A stretch of DNA of 64,000 nucleotides. Source: Embleya scabrispora DSM 41855 (GTDB lineage Bacteria; Actinomycetota; Actinomycetes; Streptomycetales; Streptomycetaceae). A model generated the notes under the pieces. It was not told where the DNA came from and did not search any database. It was given only the letters and a program-made list of their open reading frames with translations. Each line of letters starts with the position of its first letter. Positions within the stretch are counted from its first letter, which is position 1. The DNA lies in contig NZ_KB889675.1 of NCBI RefSeq assembly GCF_000372745.1, positions 18,388-82,387 of the forward strand, written 5' to 3'. The position numbers were made by a program, and so were the translations under genes. Below are positions 17,145 through 25,961 of this stretch, one piece after another.

Positions 17145-18977
17145 GTGAAAGTGAGCCCCGTGGCGGACAAGGTCGTGCTGCGACAAGGACTGCGCGTACT
17201 CGGCGTGGCGATCCGCGAGGAACCCAAGATCTTCGCCGCCGCGGTCGGCGCGAGCGCGGTGTACGGCGTGATGACCGTCGGCTCGGCGCTGGTGCTCGGC
17301 CGGGTCACCGACGACGTGATCATCCCGGCCTTCCGAGACGGGCGGACCACGGCCGGCGCGCTGGTCGGCGCGTTCGCGGCGGTGTTCGGGATCGCGCTGC
17401 TCAAGGCGTTCGGGGTGATCGGCCGCCGCCTGTGGGCGGGCGTGATGCAGTACCGCCTCCAGGCCACCTACCGGCGCCGGGTCACCCGGCAATACCTGCG
17501 CCTGCCGCTCGCGTGGCACCACCGCCACCCCACCGGGACGCTGCTCTCCAACGCGAACGCCGACGTCGAGGCGGCCTGGAACCCGGTCGCGCCGCTGCCG
17601 ATGGCCACCGGCGTGGTGGTCATGCTCTTCGTCGCGGCGATCTCGATGGTGCTCACCGACTGGGCGCTCGCGCTGGTCGGCTTCGTGATCTTCCCGGCGA
17701 TCGCCGTACTCAACGTGGTCTACCAGCGCAAGCAGGGGCCGCTGGCGATGCGCGCGCAGGAGTTGCGCGCCGACGTCGCCGAGATCGCGCACGAGAGCTT
17801 CGACGGCGCGCTGGTGGTCAAGACGCTGGGCCGGGAGAGCGAGGAGACCACCCGCTTCGCCGCCGCCTCGCGCGAGTTGGCCGACGCGAACATCGCGGTG
17901 GGCCGGGTCCGGGCCCTGTTCGACCCGATGCTGGAGGCGCTGCCCAGCTTCGGTGTGCTGCTGGTCCTGGTGGTCGGCACGGTCCGCGTCTCGCACGGAA
18001 ACCTGGCTCCCGGCGACCTGGTGCAGGTGGCCTACCTGTTCACCCTGTTGGCCTTCCCCGTTCGGGCGATCGGCTGGCTGCTGGGCGACATGCCGCGCTC
18101 GGTGGTCGGCTTCGACCGGGTCAAGGGGGTGCTGGACGCCGAGGGCGAGCACACCTACGGGGCGATCGAGGGCGGCGACGCCTCGGCCGGTCCGGCCCGT
18201 CTGGAGGCCCGCGCGGTGCGCTTCGGCTATACCGACGACACCGACGTGCTGCACGACGTGGCCTTCGACGTCGAGCCCGGGCGCACCATCGCGATCGTCG
18301 GCCCGACCGGCTCCGGCAAGTCCACGCTGGTCTCGCTGCTGGTGCGATTGGTCGATCCGCTCGACGGCGGGGTCCTGCTCGACGGCACCGACCTGCGCGA
18401 GTACCGGCGCGGCGGGATCGCGGCCACCGCCGCACTGGTCCCGCAGCAGGCGTTCCTGTTCGACGACAGCGTGCGCGACAACATCACCCTGGGCCTGGAC
18501 CTGGACGACGCGGCGGTGCACGAGGCGCTGCGGATCGCCCAGGCCGACTTCGTGAGCGCGCTGCCCGAGGGCCTGGACACGCAGGTGGGCGAGCGCGGGA
18601 CCACGCTGTCGGGAGGCCAGCGCCAGCGGATCGCGCTGGCCCGGGCGCTGGTGCGCCGGCCGCGCCTGCTGGTCCTGGACGACGCGACGTCGGCCGTGGA
18701 CCCGCGGGTGGAGGCGGCCATCCTGCACGGCCTGCGCGACGCGGGGCCGGCGACCGTGGTCGTGGTCGCCTACCGCAAGGCCACCATCGCGCTCGCCGAC
18801 GAGGTGATCTACATCGAGGGCGGCCGGGTGCTCGATCGCGGCCCGCACCACGAGTTGCTGGACCGCTCGGTGGGCTACCGCCGGTTGGTCAACGCCTACG
18901 AGCGGGCCGCGCGCGAGGGCGCGGACGAGGACATCGACATCGACGTCAGCGAGGCCGAGGAGGCCACGGCTTCATGA
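17145..18977 (+). CDS. ABC exporter half-transporter with degenerate nucleotide site (subunit 1)
   Basis: A fused membrane domain (six helices, about 30-310) and ATPase domain (about 355-590). Walker A GPTGSGKST (about 386) and signature LSGGQ (about 488) are canonical. However, the Walker B tail reads LLVLDDATSAVD, with Asp in place of the catalytic Glu, and the H-loop histidine is replaced by Tyr (VVVVAYRKATIA). Start chosen at GTG 17145, with GTG 17151 and 17160 as alternatives. An in-frame ATG at 16983 would add 54 residues with no similarity. Its stop overlaps the partner gene (ATGA). It is predicted to pair with the next protein. Confidence 0.88.
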   Translation: MKVSPVADKVVLRQGLRVLGVAIREEPKIFAAAVGASAVYGVMTVGSALVLGRVTDDVIIPAFRDGRTTAGALVGAFAAVFGIALLKAFGVIGRRLWAGVMQYRLQATYRRRVTRQYLRLPLAWHHRHPTGTLLSNANADVEAAWNPVAPLPMATGVVVMLFVAAISMVLTDWALALVGFVIFPAIAVLNVVYQRKQGPLAMRAQELRADVAEIAHESFDGALVVKTLGRESEETTRFAAASRELADANIAVGRVRALFDPMLEALPSFGVLLVLVVGTVRVSHGNLAPGDLVQVAYLFTLLAFPVRAIGWLLGDMPRSVVGFDRVKGVLDAEGEHTYGAIEGGDASAGPARLEARAVRFGYTDDTDVLHDVAFDVEPGRTIAIVGPTGSGKSTLVSLLVRLVDPLDGGVLLDGTDLREYRRGGIAATAALVPQQAFLFDDSVRDNITLGLDLDDAAVHEALRIAQADFVSALPEGLDTQVGERGTTLSGGQRQRIALARALVRRPRLLVLDDATSAVDPRVEAAILHGLRDAGPATVVVVAYRKATIALADEVIYIEGGRVLDRGPHHELLDRSVGYRRLVNAYERAAREGADEDIDIDVSEAEEATAS

Positions 18978-20827
18978 GTATCGCCACCGTCGTACGCAAG
19001 GTGCCCGAACCGGACCCGAAACCCGGTTCGCGGATCGGCGCCGACCCCGACTCCACGAAGCCCGCCGAGTCCGGCCCGAGTGTGTTGCGCCGCGGCCTGC
19101 GGATGACCCCGGAGTTCACCGAGGGCCTGGTCGTCACGCTGCTGCTCGCCGTGGTCGGCACGGCCGGGCGCATCGTGGTGCCGCTGGCCGTGCAGCAGAC
19201 CATCGACCGGGGGCTGCGCGCCGACGCCGGCCCCGACCTGACCGTGGTGCGCACGATGGCCGCGGTCGCGGCGCTCGCGGTGGTGGTCACGGCGGTGTCC
19301 GCGTACGCGATGAACGTGCGCCTGTACCGCACCAGCGAACGCGGCCTGTCCACCCTGCGGGTGGCCGCGTTCCGACACATCCACGACCTGTCCACGCTGC
19401 ACCAGCAGTCCGAGAAGCGCGGCTCGCTGGTCTCCCGGGTGACCGGCGACGTGGACACGATCAGCCGGTTCATCCAGTTCGGCGGCCTGCTGCTGATCGT
19501 CAGCGTCGGGCAGATCGCGCTGGTGACGGTGCTGATGTTCGTCTACTCGTGGCAGCTCACGCTGCTGGTGTGGGTGTGCTTCGCGCCGCTGTACTTCTTC
19601 ATGCGCGCGGTACAAAAGCGGATCGCCGCGGCCTACTCGCACGTACGGGTGGCCATGGGTCGCATGCTCGGCGCCATCTCGGAGCCGGTCGTGGGCGCCG
19701 CGATCGTGCGCGCGCACGGCATCGAGGAGCGCACCGCGCACCGCATCGACGAGTCGGTGAACGCGCACCGGGACGCGCAGACCCGCGCCCAGTTGTTCGT
19801 CGCGCTGACCTTCCCGATGGGCGAGTTCGTGGTCGGCCTGGCCAACGGGCTCGTGGTCGTGGTGGGTGTGTGGCTGGGCATCGACGGGCAGCTCAGCGTC
19901 GGCGAACTGGTCGCCTTCCTGTTCCTGGTCACGCTGTTCGTGGGCCCGGTACAGATGGGCGTGGAGATCCTCAACGAGGCGCAGAACGCGCTCGCGGGCT
20001 GGCGCCGGGTGCTGGAGGTGCTGGACGCGGAACCGGACATCGCGGACCCGGGCGAGGCGGGCGAGGTACTCGCGCGCGGCCCGGTCGAGGTCGCCTTCGA
20101 CCACGTCTCGTACGGCTACCCGGGCGGGCCGCGGATCCTGCACGACGTGGACGTGACGCTGGCGCCCAGGACCCGGGTCGCGGTGGTGGGCGAGACCGGT
20201 TCGGGCAAGACCACGTTCGCCAAGCTGCTGACCCGACTGGTCGACCCGGACGAGGGCCGGGTACTCCTGGACGGCGTCGAACTGCCCCGGGTGCGCTTCT
20301 CGTCGCTGCGCGCCCGGGTGGTGATGGTGCCGCAGGAGGGCTTCCTGTTCGACGCCACGCTGCGCGAGAACGTGCGGTACGGCCGGCCGGACGCGGACGA
20401 CGCGGCCATCCGCACCGCGTTCACCGACCTCGGTCTGGCCGACTGGCTGGCCGGACTGGCCGCGGGTCTGGACACCGCGGTGGGCCAGCGCGGCGAGTCG
20501 TTGTCGGCGGGCGAGCGGCAGTTGGTCGCCCTGGTTCGGGCCTACATCGCCGACCCGGACCTGCTGGTCCTGGACGAGGCGACGTCGGCCGTCGACCCGG
20601 CCACCGAGGTACGGATAGGGCGGGCCCTGGACGGACTGACCCGGGGCCGCACCGCGGTGTTCATCGCACACCGGATGTCCACGGCCGAATCGGCCGACGA
20701 GGTGCTCGTGTTCGATGCCGGAAAGCTCGTGGAACGCGGCCCGCACGCGCGCCTGGTCGGGGCCGGCGGGATCTATTCGCGGCTGCACGCCTCGTGGACG
20801 GCCCAGCAGAAGACGGCACCGCGCTGA
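18974..20827 (+). CDS. ABC exporter half-transporter (subunit 2)
   Basis: 617 residues: a Pro/Asp-rich N-terminus, six membrane helices (about 55-330) and an ATPase domain. Walker A GETGSGKTT (about 406), Walker B LLVLDEATSAVD with its catalytic Glu, and the H-loop in FIAHRMSTAE are canonical. The signature is LSAGE rather than LSGGQ. Combined with subunit 1, this yields one consensus ATP site (subunit 2 Walker A/B/H plus subunit 1 LSGGQ) and one degenerate site, the mark of a heterodimeric exporter. Substrate unknown. Confidence 0.9.
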   Translation: MSIATVVRKVPEPDPKPGSRIGADPDSTKPAESGPSVLRRGLRMTPEFTEGLVVTLLLAVVGTAGRIVVPLAVQQTIDRGLRADAGPDLTVVRTMAAVAALAVVVTAVSAYAMNVRLYRTSERGLSTLRVAAFRHIHDLSTLHQQSEKRGSLVSRVTGDVDTISRFIQFGGLLLIVSVGQIALVTVLMFVYSWQLTLLVWVCFAPLYFFMRAVQKRIAAAYSHVRVAMGRMLGAISEPVVGAAIVRAHGIEERTAHRIDESVNAHRDAQTRAQLFVALTFPMGEFVVGLANGLVVVVGVWLGIDGQLSVGELVAFLFLVTLFVGPVQMGVEILNEAQNALAGWRRVLEVLDAEPDIADPGEAGEVLARGPVEVAFDHVSYGYPGGPRILHDVDVTLAPRTRVAVVGETGSGKTTFAKLLTRLVDPDEGRVLLDGVELPRVRFSSLRARVVMVPQEGFLFDATLRENVRYGRPDADDAAIRTAFTDLGLADWLAGLAAGLDTAVGQRGESLSAGERQLVALVRAYIADPDLLVLDEATSAVDPATEVRIGRALDGLTRGRTAVFIAHRMSTAESADEVLVFDAGKLVERGPHARLVGAGGIYSRLHASWTAQQKTAPR

Positions 20828-20845
20828 ACCGGTTCGCGGCCGGTC

Positions 20846-20898
20846 GTCCGCACGCGTCGGGGCGGGCCGATTCCCGGCCCGCCCCGACGCGTGCGGAC
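20846..20898. terminator. Perfect 23-bp hairpin between convergent genes
   Basis: A perfect 23-bp inverted repeat with a 7-nt loop (20869-20875), 18 nt past the ABC subunit 2 stop and 17 nt before the 3' end of the convergent gene at 20916. It should terminate transcription from both sides. Confidence 0.85.
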
Positions 20899-20915
20899 AT
20901 CTCCCGTACCGACCG

Positions 20916-21749
20916 CTATTTCAGCGGTGCCGTCAGCTTCTTGGTCTCGTCCGTGTAGGAGACCAGGCACTGGACCTCGCGGTCGCCGCTGCTCCAGCCG
21001 GATTCCTTCGGATAGATGTACAACCAGGTCAGCTGATCGGCCTGCGGTTGCCGGGCGATCACCGGCTCGGCGATCGGCTTGCACACCGCGGACGCCTTCG
21101 TGTCCATCTCCGCGTCGCCGGGCCAGGTGCCGTCCGGCAGCGCGACGTTCTCGATGTGCTGGCCGTCGTGCGGGCTCGTGCACGCGACCTTGTCGACGTC
21201 CGTGCTGCCCGTGGCGAACATGATGCAGTCGCCCGGGCTGAGCGGGACCTTCTTGACGGCGACGCTGCCGTTGGAGTTGGTCGCCACCGGAGTGGTGGGG
21301 GGCTCGGTGCTCGGCGGTTCGGTGGAGGGCGGCTCCGGCTCGTCGGTGGTCGGTGGCGTACCGGTCGGCGGCGCGCTGGTGCGCCCGGCCGTGGTGTCCG
21401 CCGGACCGGCCTTGTCGCCCTTCTTGTCGTCCCCGCCCAGGTTCAGCACCAGGGCGATCACGCCGGCGGCGATGACCAGGGCGACGACCACCACGATCAC
21501 GACCACACGACCGCCGCCCCGGCCGCCGGACGGGCCGCCGGGGCCGGCCGGACCGTAGGGAGGGCCGCCACCGTAGGGCGGACCGCCGCCCGCGTACGGC
21601 GGGCCGCCGACCGTCGGGCCGTCGTAGGGCGGGTTCGCGGGAGGCGGGCCCGCGGGTGGCGGCCCCGCGGGTCCGCCGGGATAGCCACCCGCGCCTCCGC
21701 CGTAGCCGCCGCCTTGATTGCCGCCGGGGAATCCGCCGGGAGTGCTCAT
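20916..21749 (-). CDS. Membrane protein with C-terminal septum-formation-like domain (copy 1)
   Basis: 277 residues. A Gly/Pro/Tyr-rich cytosolic region (1-80) with PPY-type repeats is followed by a membrane helix (about 82-104), a Thr/Pro-rich linker (110-155) and an extracytoplasmic domain. The domain reads LSPGDCIMF...KVACTSPHDGQHIENV...AVCKP...QCLVSY, with four cysteines and the C-x2-P-H pattern of septum-formation domain proteins. Function unknown; a cell-surface sensor or divisome accessory role is inference. It is paralogous to its upstream neighbour. Confidence 0.7.
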   Translation of the reverse strand: MSTPGGFPGGNQGGGYGGGAGGYPGGPAGPPPAGPPPANPPYDGPTVGGPPYAGGGPPYGGGPPYGPAGPGGPSGGRGGGRVVVIVVVVALVIAAGVIALVLNLGGDDKKGDKAGPADTTAGRTSAPPTGTPPTTDEPEPPSTEPPSTEPPTTPVATNSNGSVAVKKVPLSPGDCIMFATGSTDVDKVACTSPHDGQHIENVALPDGTWPGDAEMDTKASAVCKPIAEPVIARQPQADQLTWLYIYPKESGWSSGDREVQCLVSYTDETKKLTAPLK

Positions 21750-21785
21750 CAGGTCGATCCCTCCCCCAAGGGCCGAGCGCCCGGG

Positions 21786-22658
21786 TCAGCGCAGTGGCTT
21801 GGTGAGTGTCTGCCCCGACTTGTACTTCACGATGCAGGTCACCTTGCGACGACCGATGTCCCACCCCGGCTGCTTGGGGTAGGTGTAGGTGAAGGTGAAC
21901 TGCGAGGCGTCGGAGCGGCCGCCGACCGCCGTGTTCATCGCCGGGGTGCACTTCGACTCGGTCTGATCCGTGATCGATGCCTCACCCGGGTAGGTGCTGC
22001 CGCTCAGCTCGAAGGTCATGATGACCTCGCCGTTGTGCGTGCTGGTGCAGGACTTCTTGTCGATGGTGCCGGAGACGGTGTCCAGGGTGACGCAGTCGCC
22101 CTTGGACAGGTCCACGTACTGGACCTCGGACGGCAGGTCCGGGTCCGCCGTGCTCGCCGCGCTGGTCCGGGGCGTGGTCGGGCGGGAGGTGGTCGGGCGC
22201 GTGGTGGGCGGCGCGCTCGCACTGCTCGACGGCGAGGAACTGGCCGAGCCGGTCGCGCTGTTCGTGGGCGAGGCGGTCTTGTCCTTCTTGTCGTCGCCGC
22301 CCAGCACCACCACGAGCGTGGCGATGATGCCGCCGACCACGACGATCGCGGCGATCACCACGGCGATCAGCGGGCCCTTGCCCGAGCCGCCCTGGTTGGG
22401 CCCCGGCGGCATGCCGCCGCCGTAGCCTCCGCCGCCGTAGTTGCCTGGGTACTGCGGTCCGCCGCCGGCCCCCGGGTATTGCGGGGAGCCACCGTACGGG
22501 CTCTGCGGCGGCGGGTACTGCTGGCCGCCCTGCGGGTATTGCTGGCCGCCCTGCGGGTACTGCTGCCCCGGGTACGGCTGATTGCTCGGATAACCCTGGT
22601 CTGGCTGCTGCCCATAGCCGGGGTAGCCACCCTGTCCGGGTGATGGCGGCGTCGTCAT
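21786..22658 (-). CDS. Membrane protein with C-terminal septum-formation-like domain (copy 2)
   Basis: 290 residues from the ATG at 22658. The N-terminus is built of repeats of Q-Y-P-Q-G-G-Q (prion-like Gln/Tyr/Gly/Pro). A membrane helix (about 97-120) and a Ser/Thr/Pro-rich linker follow, then the same four-Cys domain as copy 1 (LSKGDCVTL, KSCTSTHNGEV, SKCTPA, VTCIVKY). The ATG overlaps the stop of the MFS gene by 4 nt, so it is translationally coupled to an efflux gene. Confidence 0.7.
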   Translation of the reverse strand: MTTPPSPGQGGYPGYGQQPDQGYPSNQPYPGQQYPQGGQQYPQGGQQYPPPQSPYGGSPQYPGAGGGPQYPGNYGGGGYGGGMPPGPNQGGSGKGPLIAVVIAAIVVVGGIIATLVVVLGGDDKKDKTASPTNSATGSASSSPSSSASAPPTTRPTTSRPTTPRTSAASTADPDLPSEVQYVDLSKGDCVTLDTVSGTIDKKSCTSTHNGEVIMTFELSGSTYPGEASITDQTESKCTPAMNTAVGGRSDASQFTFTYTYPKQPGWDIGRRKVTCIVKYKSGQTLTKPLR

Positions 22659-24004
22659 GTGCCTAGCCTGCCTGATCGGGTGAAGCCACCGCTCGACCGG
22701 GCCCAACTACTTGACTCCGAGTCAGATGATCGTTGTGGGACCGGAATCCTTCCGTGACCCGATTTCACATCCGGCGGCTCGGGGCCCCGGCGGAACGGTC
22801 CGCTCACCACGGCCACAAGCACCCCCGCGAGTATCGCGCCGCCGCCGGCGGCGAACACCGCCGAGGGGCCGTGGGTCGAGGCGAGAAGGCCACCGACCGG
22901 ATACAGCAGCGGGATCAGACCGACCCCGACCAGCATCTGGATCGCGGTGACCCGGCCCAGCGCGCCGGGCGCGCAGCTGGTCTGCACCAGGGCGTTCCCG
23001 GAACCGCCGACCACGCCGGTGGCGATGCCCAGCACCGCCGCGCAGACCACCGCGATCCCGACCCCGGACGCGTAGCCCAGGCCGACCAGGCTCGTGGCCA
23101 TCACGAGCATGCCCACCGGCAGCAGGAGCCCGGGACGCGGCACCCGGCCCGCAACCGTCAGTCCCAGTGCGCCGATCGCCGCGCCGATCCCCCACGCACC
23201 CAGCACCAGACCCATCCCGCCCGGCCCCCAGCCCGTGTCGTCGGCGAGCAGCACGATGCCGATGTTCATCGGAATGGCGAAGCCCGCCTCCATCAGCGCG
23301 GTGACTATCAGAAGCGACCGCAGCACCCGATGCCGGGCCACATGGCGCAGCCCCGCACGCAGACCCAACTCCGGCTCCTCGGTGCCCGGTTCGGCCTCCG
23401 GGACGGGCCCCGGGCGAAGCCGCCACAGCAGCGCGAGGGAGAGTGCGAACAGCGCCGCGTTGAGCATGAAGGCCGACTCGGCGTCGCCCCACGCCAACGC
23501 CGCGCCGCCGATCGGCGCGGACACCACGGTGGCCACCCGCTGGGACAACGCGCGCATCCCCTGCACCCGGACCAGTTGGGTACGCGTGGTCAACCGCACC
23601 GGCAACGCGCCGACGGCGGGCATGAACAACGCGTCCACCGCGCCGAACACCAGCGCGATCGCCACCAGTAGCCAGATCGCCGGGCTGCTCGCCGACACGG
23701 CGATCGCGGCGACCAGCATCACCGCGCAGCGCACCAGGTCGCTGCCGATCACCACCCGACGCGGCCCGTACCGGTCCGCGATCACGCCGCCGGGCAACAT
23801 CAGCAGGACCCGGGGCAGCGAACCGGCGGCCAGCACCAGGCCGGTCCGGGTGGCGTCGCCGCCGCGGACCGCGGTCCAGGACAGCGCCAGGAACCAGATC
23901 TGATCACCGATCAGGGACGCGGTGTAGGCGCCGAGCCAGGCCAGTACGCGCGGGTCGCGATGGGCGGGCCGCGAGGTCGCGGCGGCGGTGCTCGTGACGG
24001 CCAT
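22655..24004 (-). CDS. MFS transporter
   Basis: 449 residues, about 12 membrane helices, with the MFS motif A-like GGVIADRYGPRRV between helices 2 and 3. It resembles drug/metabolite exporters of the DHA3/MdfA-type clade. The C-terminal 45 residues are hydrophilic and Ser/Arg-rich. It lies 99 nt downstream of an ArsR-family regulator gene on the same strand, implying regulator-controlled efflux. The inducer is unknown. Confidence 0.85.
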   Translation of the reverse strand: MAVTSTAAATSRPAHRDPRVLAWLGAYTASLIGDQIWFLALSWTAVRGGDATRTGLVLAAGSLPRVLLMLPGGVIADRYGPRRVVIGSDLVRCAVMLVAAIAVSASSPAIWLLVAIALVFGAVDALFMPAVGALPVRLTTRTQLVRVQGMRALSQRVATVVSAPIGGAALAWGDAESAFMLNAALFALSLALLWRLRPGPVPEAEPGTEEPELGLRAGLRHVARHRVLRSLLIVTALMEAGFAIPMNIGIVLLADDTGWGPGGMGLVLGAWGIGAAIGALGLTVAGRVPRPGLLLPVGMLVMATSLVGLGYASGVGIAVVCAAVLGIATGVVGGSGNALVQTSCAPGALGRVTAIQMLVGVGLIPLLYPVGGLLASTHGPSAVFAAGGGAILAGVLVAVVSGPFRRGPEPPDVKSGHGRIPVPQRSSDSESSSWARSSGGFTRSGRLGT

Positions 24005-24103
24005 GATCGTCCCCGTTCCGGTTCGGGCGGTTCGTGCCGATGCGTGCGGCGCCGCGGTGCGCGCGGTCGTGGCGCGCGGGAGGGGCCGGCGGCGGCAGGG
24101 CCC

Positions 24104-24670
24104 TCACAGGTGGTACGGGAAGCCGCGGTAGTAGATCTCCACGTGTTCGGCGCCGGGGCTCTCCCGGTCCCGGTAGCCGTCCACGAGCTCCTCGATGGCG
24201 CCGCTCAGTTCGCGCAGCTCGGCGGCGGTCAGGCGGAGCGTGGGCGCGCCGCTGAAGGCCGCGCCCGCCCACTCCGCGCCCCACGACTGCATCTCGTCCA
24301 GGAAGCGCCGGTAGCGGTCCTCGGACTGCGAACCCAGCACCCGCGCGATGCTCGCGGACAGGTCCCGGCCGACCCGGTCCTCGGTGAAGTCGCCGAGCGA
24401 GAAGGTGAGGTCCTCGACCACCTTCCACCAGCGCTCGCGCCCATCCTCGGCGTGCTCGAAGTCCTCGACCACGAAGCCGTGTCCGGCCAGCGTGCGCACG
24501 TGGTAGCTGACCAGCGCCGGGGTCGCGTCGACCCGCTTGGCCAGCATCGACGCGGTGGCCGGACCGCCGGCGTGCAACGTCCGCAGCAGGGTGATCCGCA
24601 GCGGGTGGGTGAACACCTTGAGGGTCTGTACGTCCTTGATCATCCGGCGCGCCGGCGGCTGCTCGCTCAT
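24104..24670 (-). CDS. ArsR-family (HTH_20 type) transcriptional regulator
   Basis: 188 residues. A winged helix-turn-helix lies at about 14-80; the recognition region is ASMLAKRVDATPALVSYHVRTL. The C-terminal 100 residues (YRRFLDEMQSWGAEW... ELRELSGAIEELVDGY) match the ligand or dimerisation part of single-domain regulators in this clade. There is no obvious metal-binding Cys pair, so a metal inducer is unlikely. It probably represses itself and the downstream MFS gene through the repeats immediately upstream. Confidence 0.85.
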   Translation of the reverse strand: MSEQPPARRMIKDVQTLKVFTHPLRITLLRTLHAGGPATASMLAKRVDATPALVSYHVRTLAGHGFVVEDFEHAEDGRERWWKVVEDLTFSLGDFTEDRVGRDLSASIARVLGSQSEDRYRRFLDEMQSWGAEWAGAAFSGAPTLRLTAAELRELSGAIEELVDGYRDRESPGAEHVEIYYRGFPYHL

Positions 24671-24686
24671 GACCCCAGCCTAGGTA

Positions 24687-24722
24687 CGAAAATATTCTTT
24701 CGCAATAAGTCTTTCGCAATAA
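24687..24722 (-). promoter_or_regulatory. AT-rich repeat operator upstream of the ArsR gene
   Basis: Within 52 nt upstream of the ArsR start is an unusually AT-rich block. It holds CGAAA-6 nt-TTTCG (24687-24702) and two direct copies of TCTTTCGCAATAA (24696-24708 and 24710-24722, period 14). The combined inverted and direct repeats are what an autoregulatory winged-helix repressor would bind, and they probably overlap the promoter. Confidence 0.5.
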
Positions 24723-24733
24723 TGCCTTCGTAT

Positions 24734-24783
24734 CCGCCGACGAAAAAGCCGACCGCGGCTGCGGTCGGCTTCCTCGTCGGCGG
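24734..24783 (-). terminator. Intrinsic terminator of the his operon
   Basis: AAGCCGACCGC pairs perfectly with GCGGTCGGCTT over a 4-nt loop (24746-24771). In the minus direction this is followed directly by TTTTT. An outer 10-bp pairing (CCGCCGACGA with TCGTCGGCGG) extends it. It lies 6 nt past the hisF stop. This is the only terminator in the window with a clear T-tract. Confidence 0.9.
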
Positions 24784-24789
24784 GGGCGC

Positions 24790-25551
24790 TCAGCGGATCG
24801 GGTGCCCCGCGGCCCGCAATACGTCCTTGACCTGCGGGATCCGCAACAAGCCGAAGTGGAACACGCTGGCCGCGAGCACCGCGTCCGCGCCCGCGTCCAC
24901 CGCGGGCGCGAAGTGCTCCGGCGCACCGGCGCCGCCGGAGGCGATCACCGGGATGCCCACCTCGGCCCGCACCAGTCGGATCAGCTCCAGGTCGTAGCCG
25001 TCCTTGGTGCCGTCCGCGTCCATCGAATTGAGCAGGATCTCGCCCGCGCCCAGTTCGGCCGCCTTCGCGGCCCACTCGACCGCGTCGATGCCGGTGCCGG
25101 TGCGCCCGCCGTGCGTGGTCACCTCGAAGCCCGGCGTACCGTCCCGGCGGCGTCGCGCGTCCACCGAGAGCACCAGCACCTGCGAACCGAACCGGTCCGC
25201 GATCTCGGCGATCAGCTCGGGACGCAGGATGGCCGCAGTGTTCACGCCCACCTTGTCCGCGCCCGCGCGCAGCAGCTTGTCCACGTCCTCCACCGCGCGC
25301 ACCCCGCCGCCGACGGTGAGCGGGATGAACACCTGCTCGGCGGTGCGCCGCACCACGTCGTAGGTGGTCTCCCGGTTGCCCGAGGACGCGGTGATGTCGA
25401 GGAAGACCAGTTCGTCCGCGCCCTCGGCGTCGTACACCCGGGCCATCTCGACCGGGTCGCCCGCGTCCCGCAGATTCTGGAAGTTGACGCCCTTGACCAC
25501 CCGGCCGGCGTCCACGTCCAGACACGGGATCACCCGCACGGCCAGCGTCAC
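24790..25551 (-). CDS. hisF: Imidazole glycerol phosphate synthase cyclase subunit
   Basis: With HisH, converts PRFAR and glutamine-derived ammonia to imidazole glycerol phosphate and AICAR. 253 residues of a (beta/alpha)8 barrel. The catalytic Asp residues are in [15 protein letters not shown] and [15 protein letters not shown]; phosphate sites are PLTVGGGVR and VIASGGAG. The GTG start overlaps the ridA stop (GTGA). Last gene of the his operon, followed by the terminator. Confidence 0.97.
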   Translation of the reverse strand: MTLAVRVIPCLDVDAGRVVKGVNFQNLRDAGDPVEMARVYDAEGADELVFLDITASSGNRETTYDVVRRTAEQVFIPLTVGGGVRAVEDVDKLLRAGADKVGVNTAAILRPELIAEIADRFGSQVLVLSVDARRRRDGTPGFEVTTHGGRTGTGIDAVEWAAKAAELGAGEILLNSMDADGTKDGYDLELIRLVRAEVGIPVIASGGAGAPEHFAPAVDAGADAVLAASVFHFGLLRIPQVKDVLRAAGHPIR

Positions 25552-25961
25552 GAGGCCCTCCCCCGGTACGCGTCCACCTCGACCTCGACCAGCATCCGCG
25601 AGTCGATCAACCCGGCCACCACGACCATGGTCGCGGCGGGCGGTGTCTCGGCGAACAGCTCGCCGTGCGCGCGGCCCACGTCGTCCGCGTCGCGGGCGTG
25701 CGTGATGAACATCCGGGTGCGCACCACGTCCGATGTACCCAGCCCGAAGTGCTCCAGCGCGTCCAACGCGATCCGGAACGCCGCGAGGGTCTGGTGGTGC
25801 GGATCGCCCTCGTGCGCGAGGTTGCCCTCGACGATCGCGGTGCAGCCCGACACGTGTACGTACTCGCCCACCGCGACGGCGCGCGAGTAGCCGAAGGCTT
25901 CCTCCCACCGCCCGCCGGACGAATATCGCTCGATGTTGCCCGAGTTGTCGCTTCCCGTCAC
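25548..25961 (-). CDS. RidA family protein (2-iminobutanoate/2-iminopropanoate deaminase type)
   Basis: 137 residues with the RidA/YjgF fold: [28 protein letters not shown], and the C-terminal [28 protein letters not shown]. Archetypal RidA hydrolyses reactive imines and uses an Arg near residue 105; here the equivalent position reads V-V-A-G-L-I-D with Arg displaced, so activity may differ. GTG start overlaps the priA stop and its own stop overlaps the hisF start, so it is embedded in the his operon. Confidence 0.85.
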   Translation of the reverse strand: MTGSDNSGNIERYSSGGRWEEAFGYSRAVAVGEYVHVSGCTAIVEGNLAHEGDPHHQTLAAFRIALDALEHFGLGTSDVVRTRMFITHARDADDVGRAHGELFAETPPAATMVVVAGLIDSRMLVEVEVDAYRGRAS

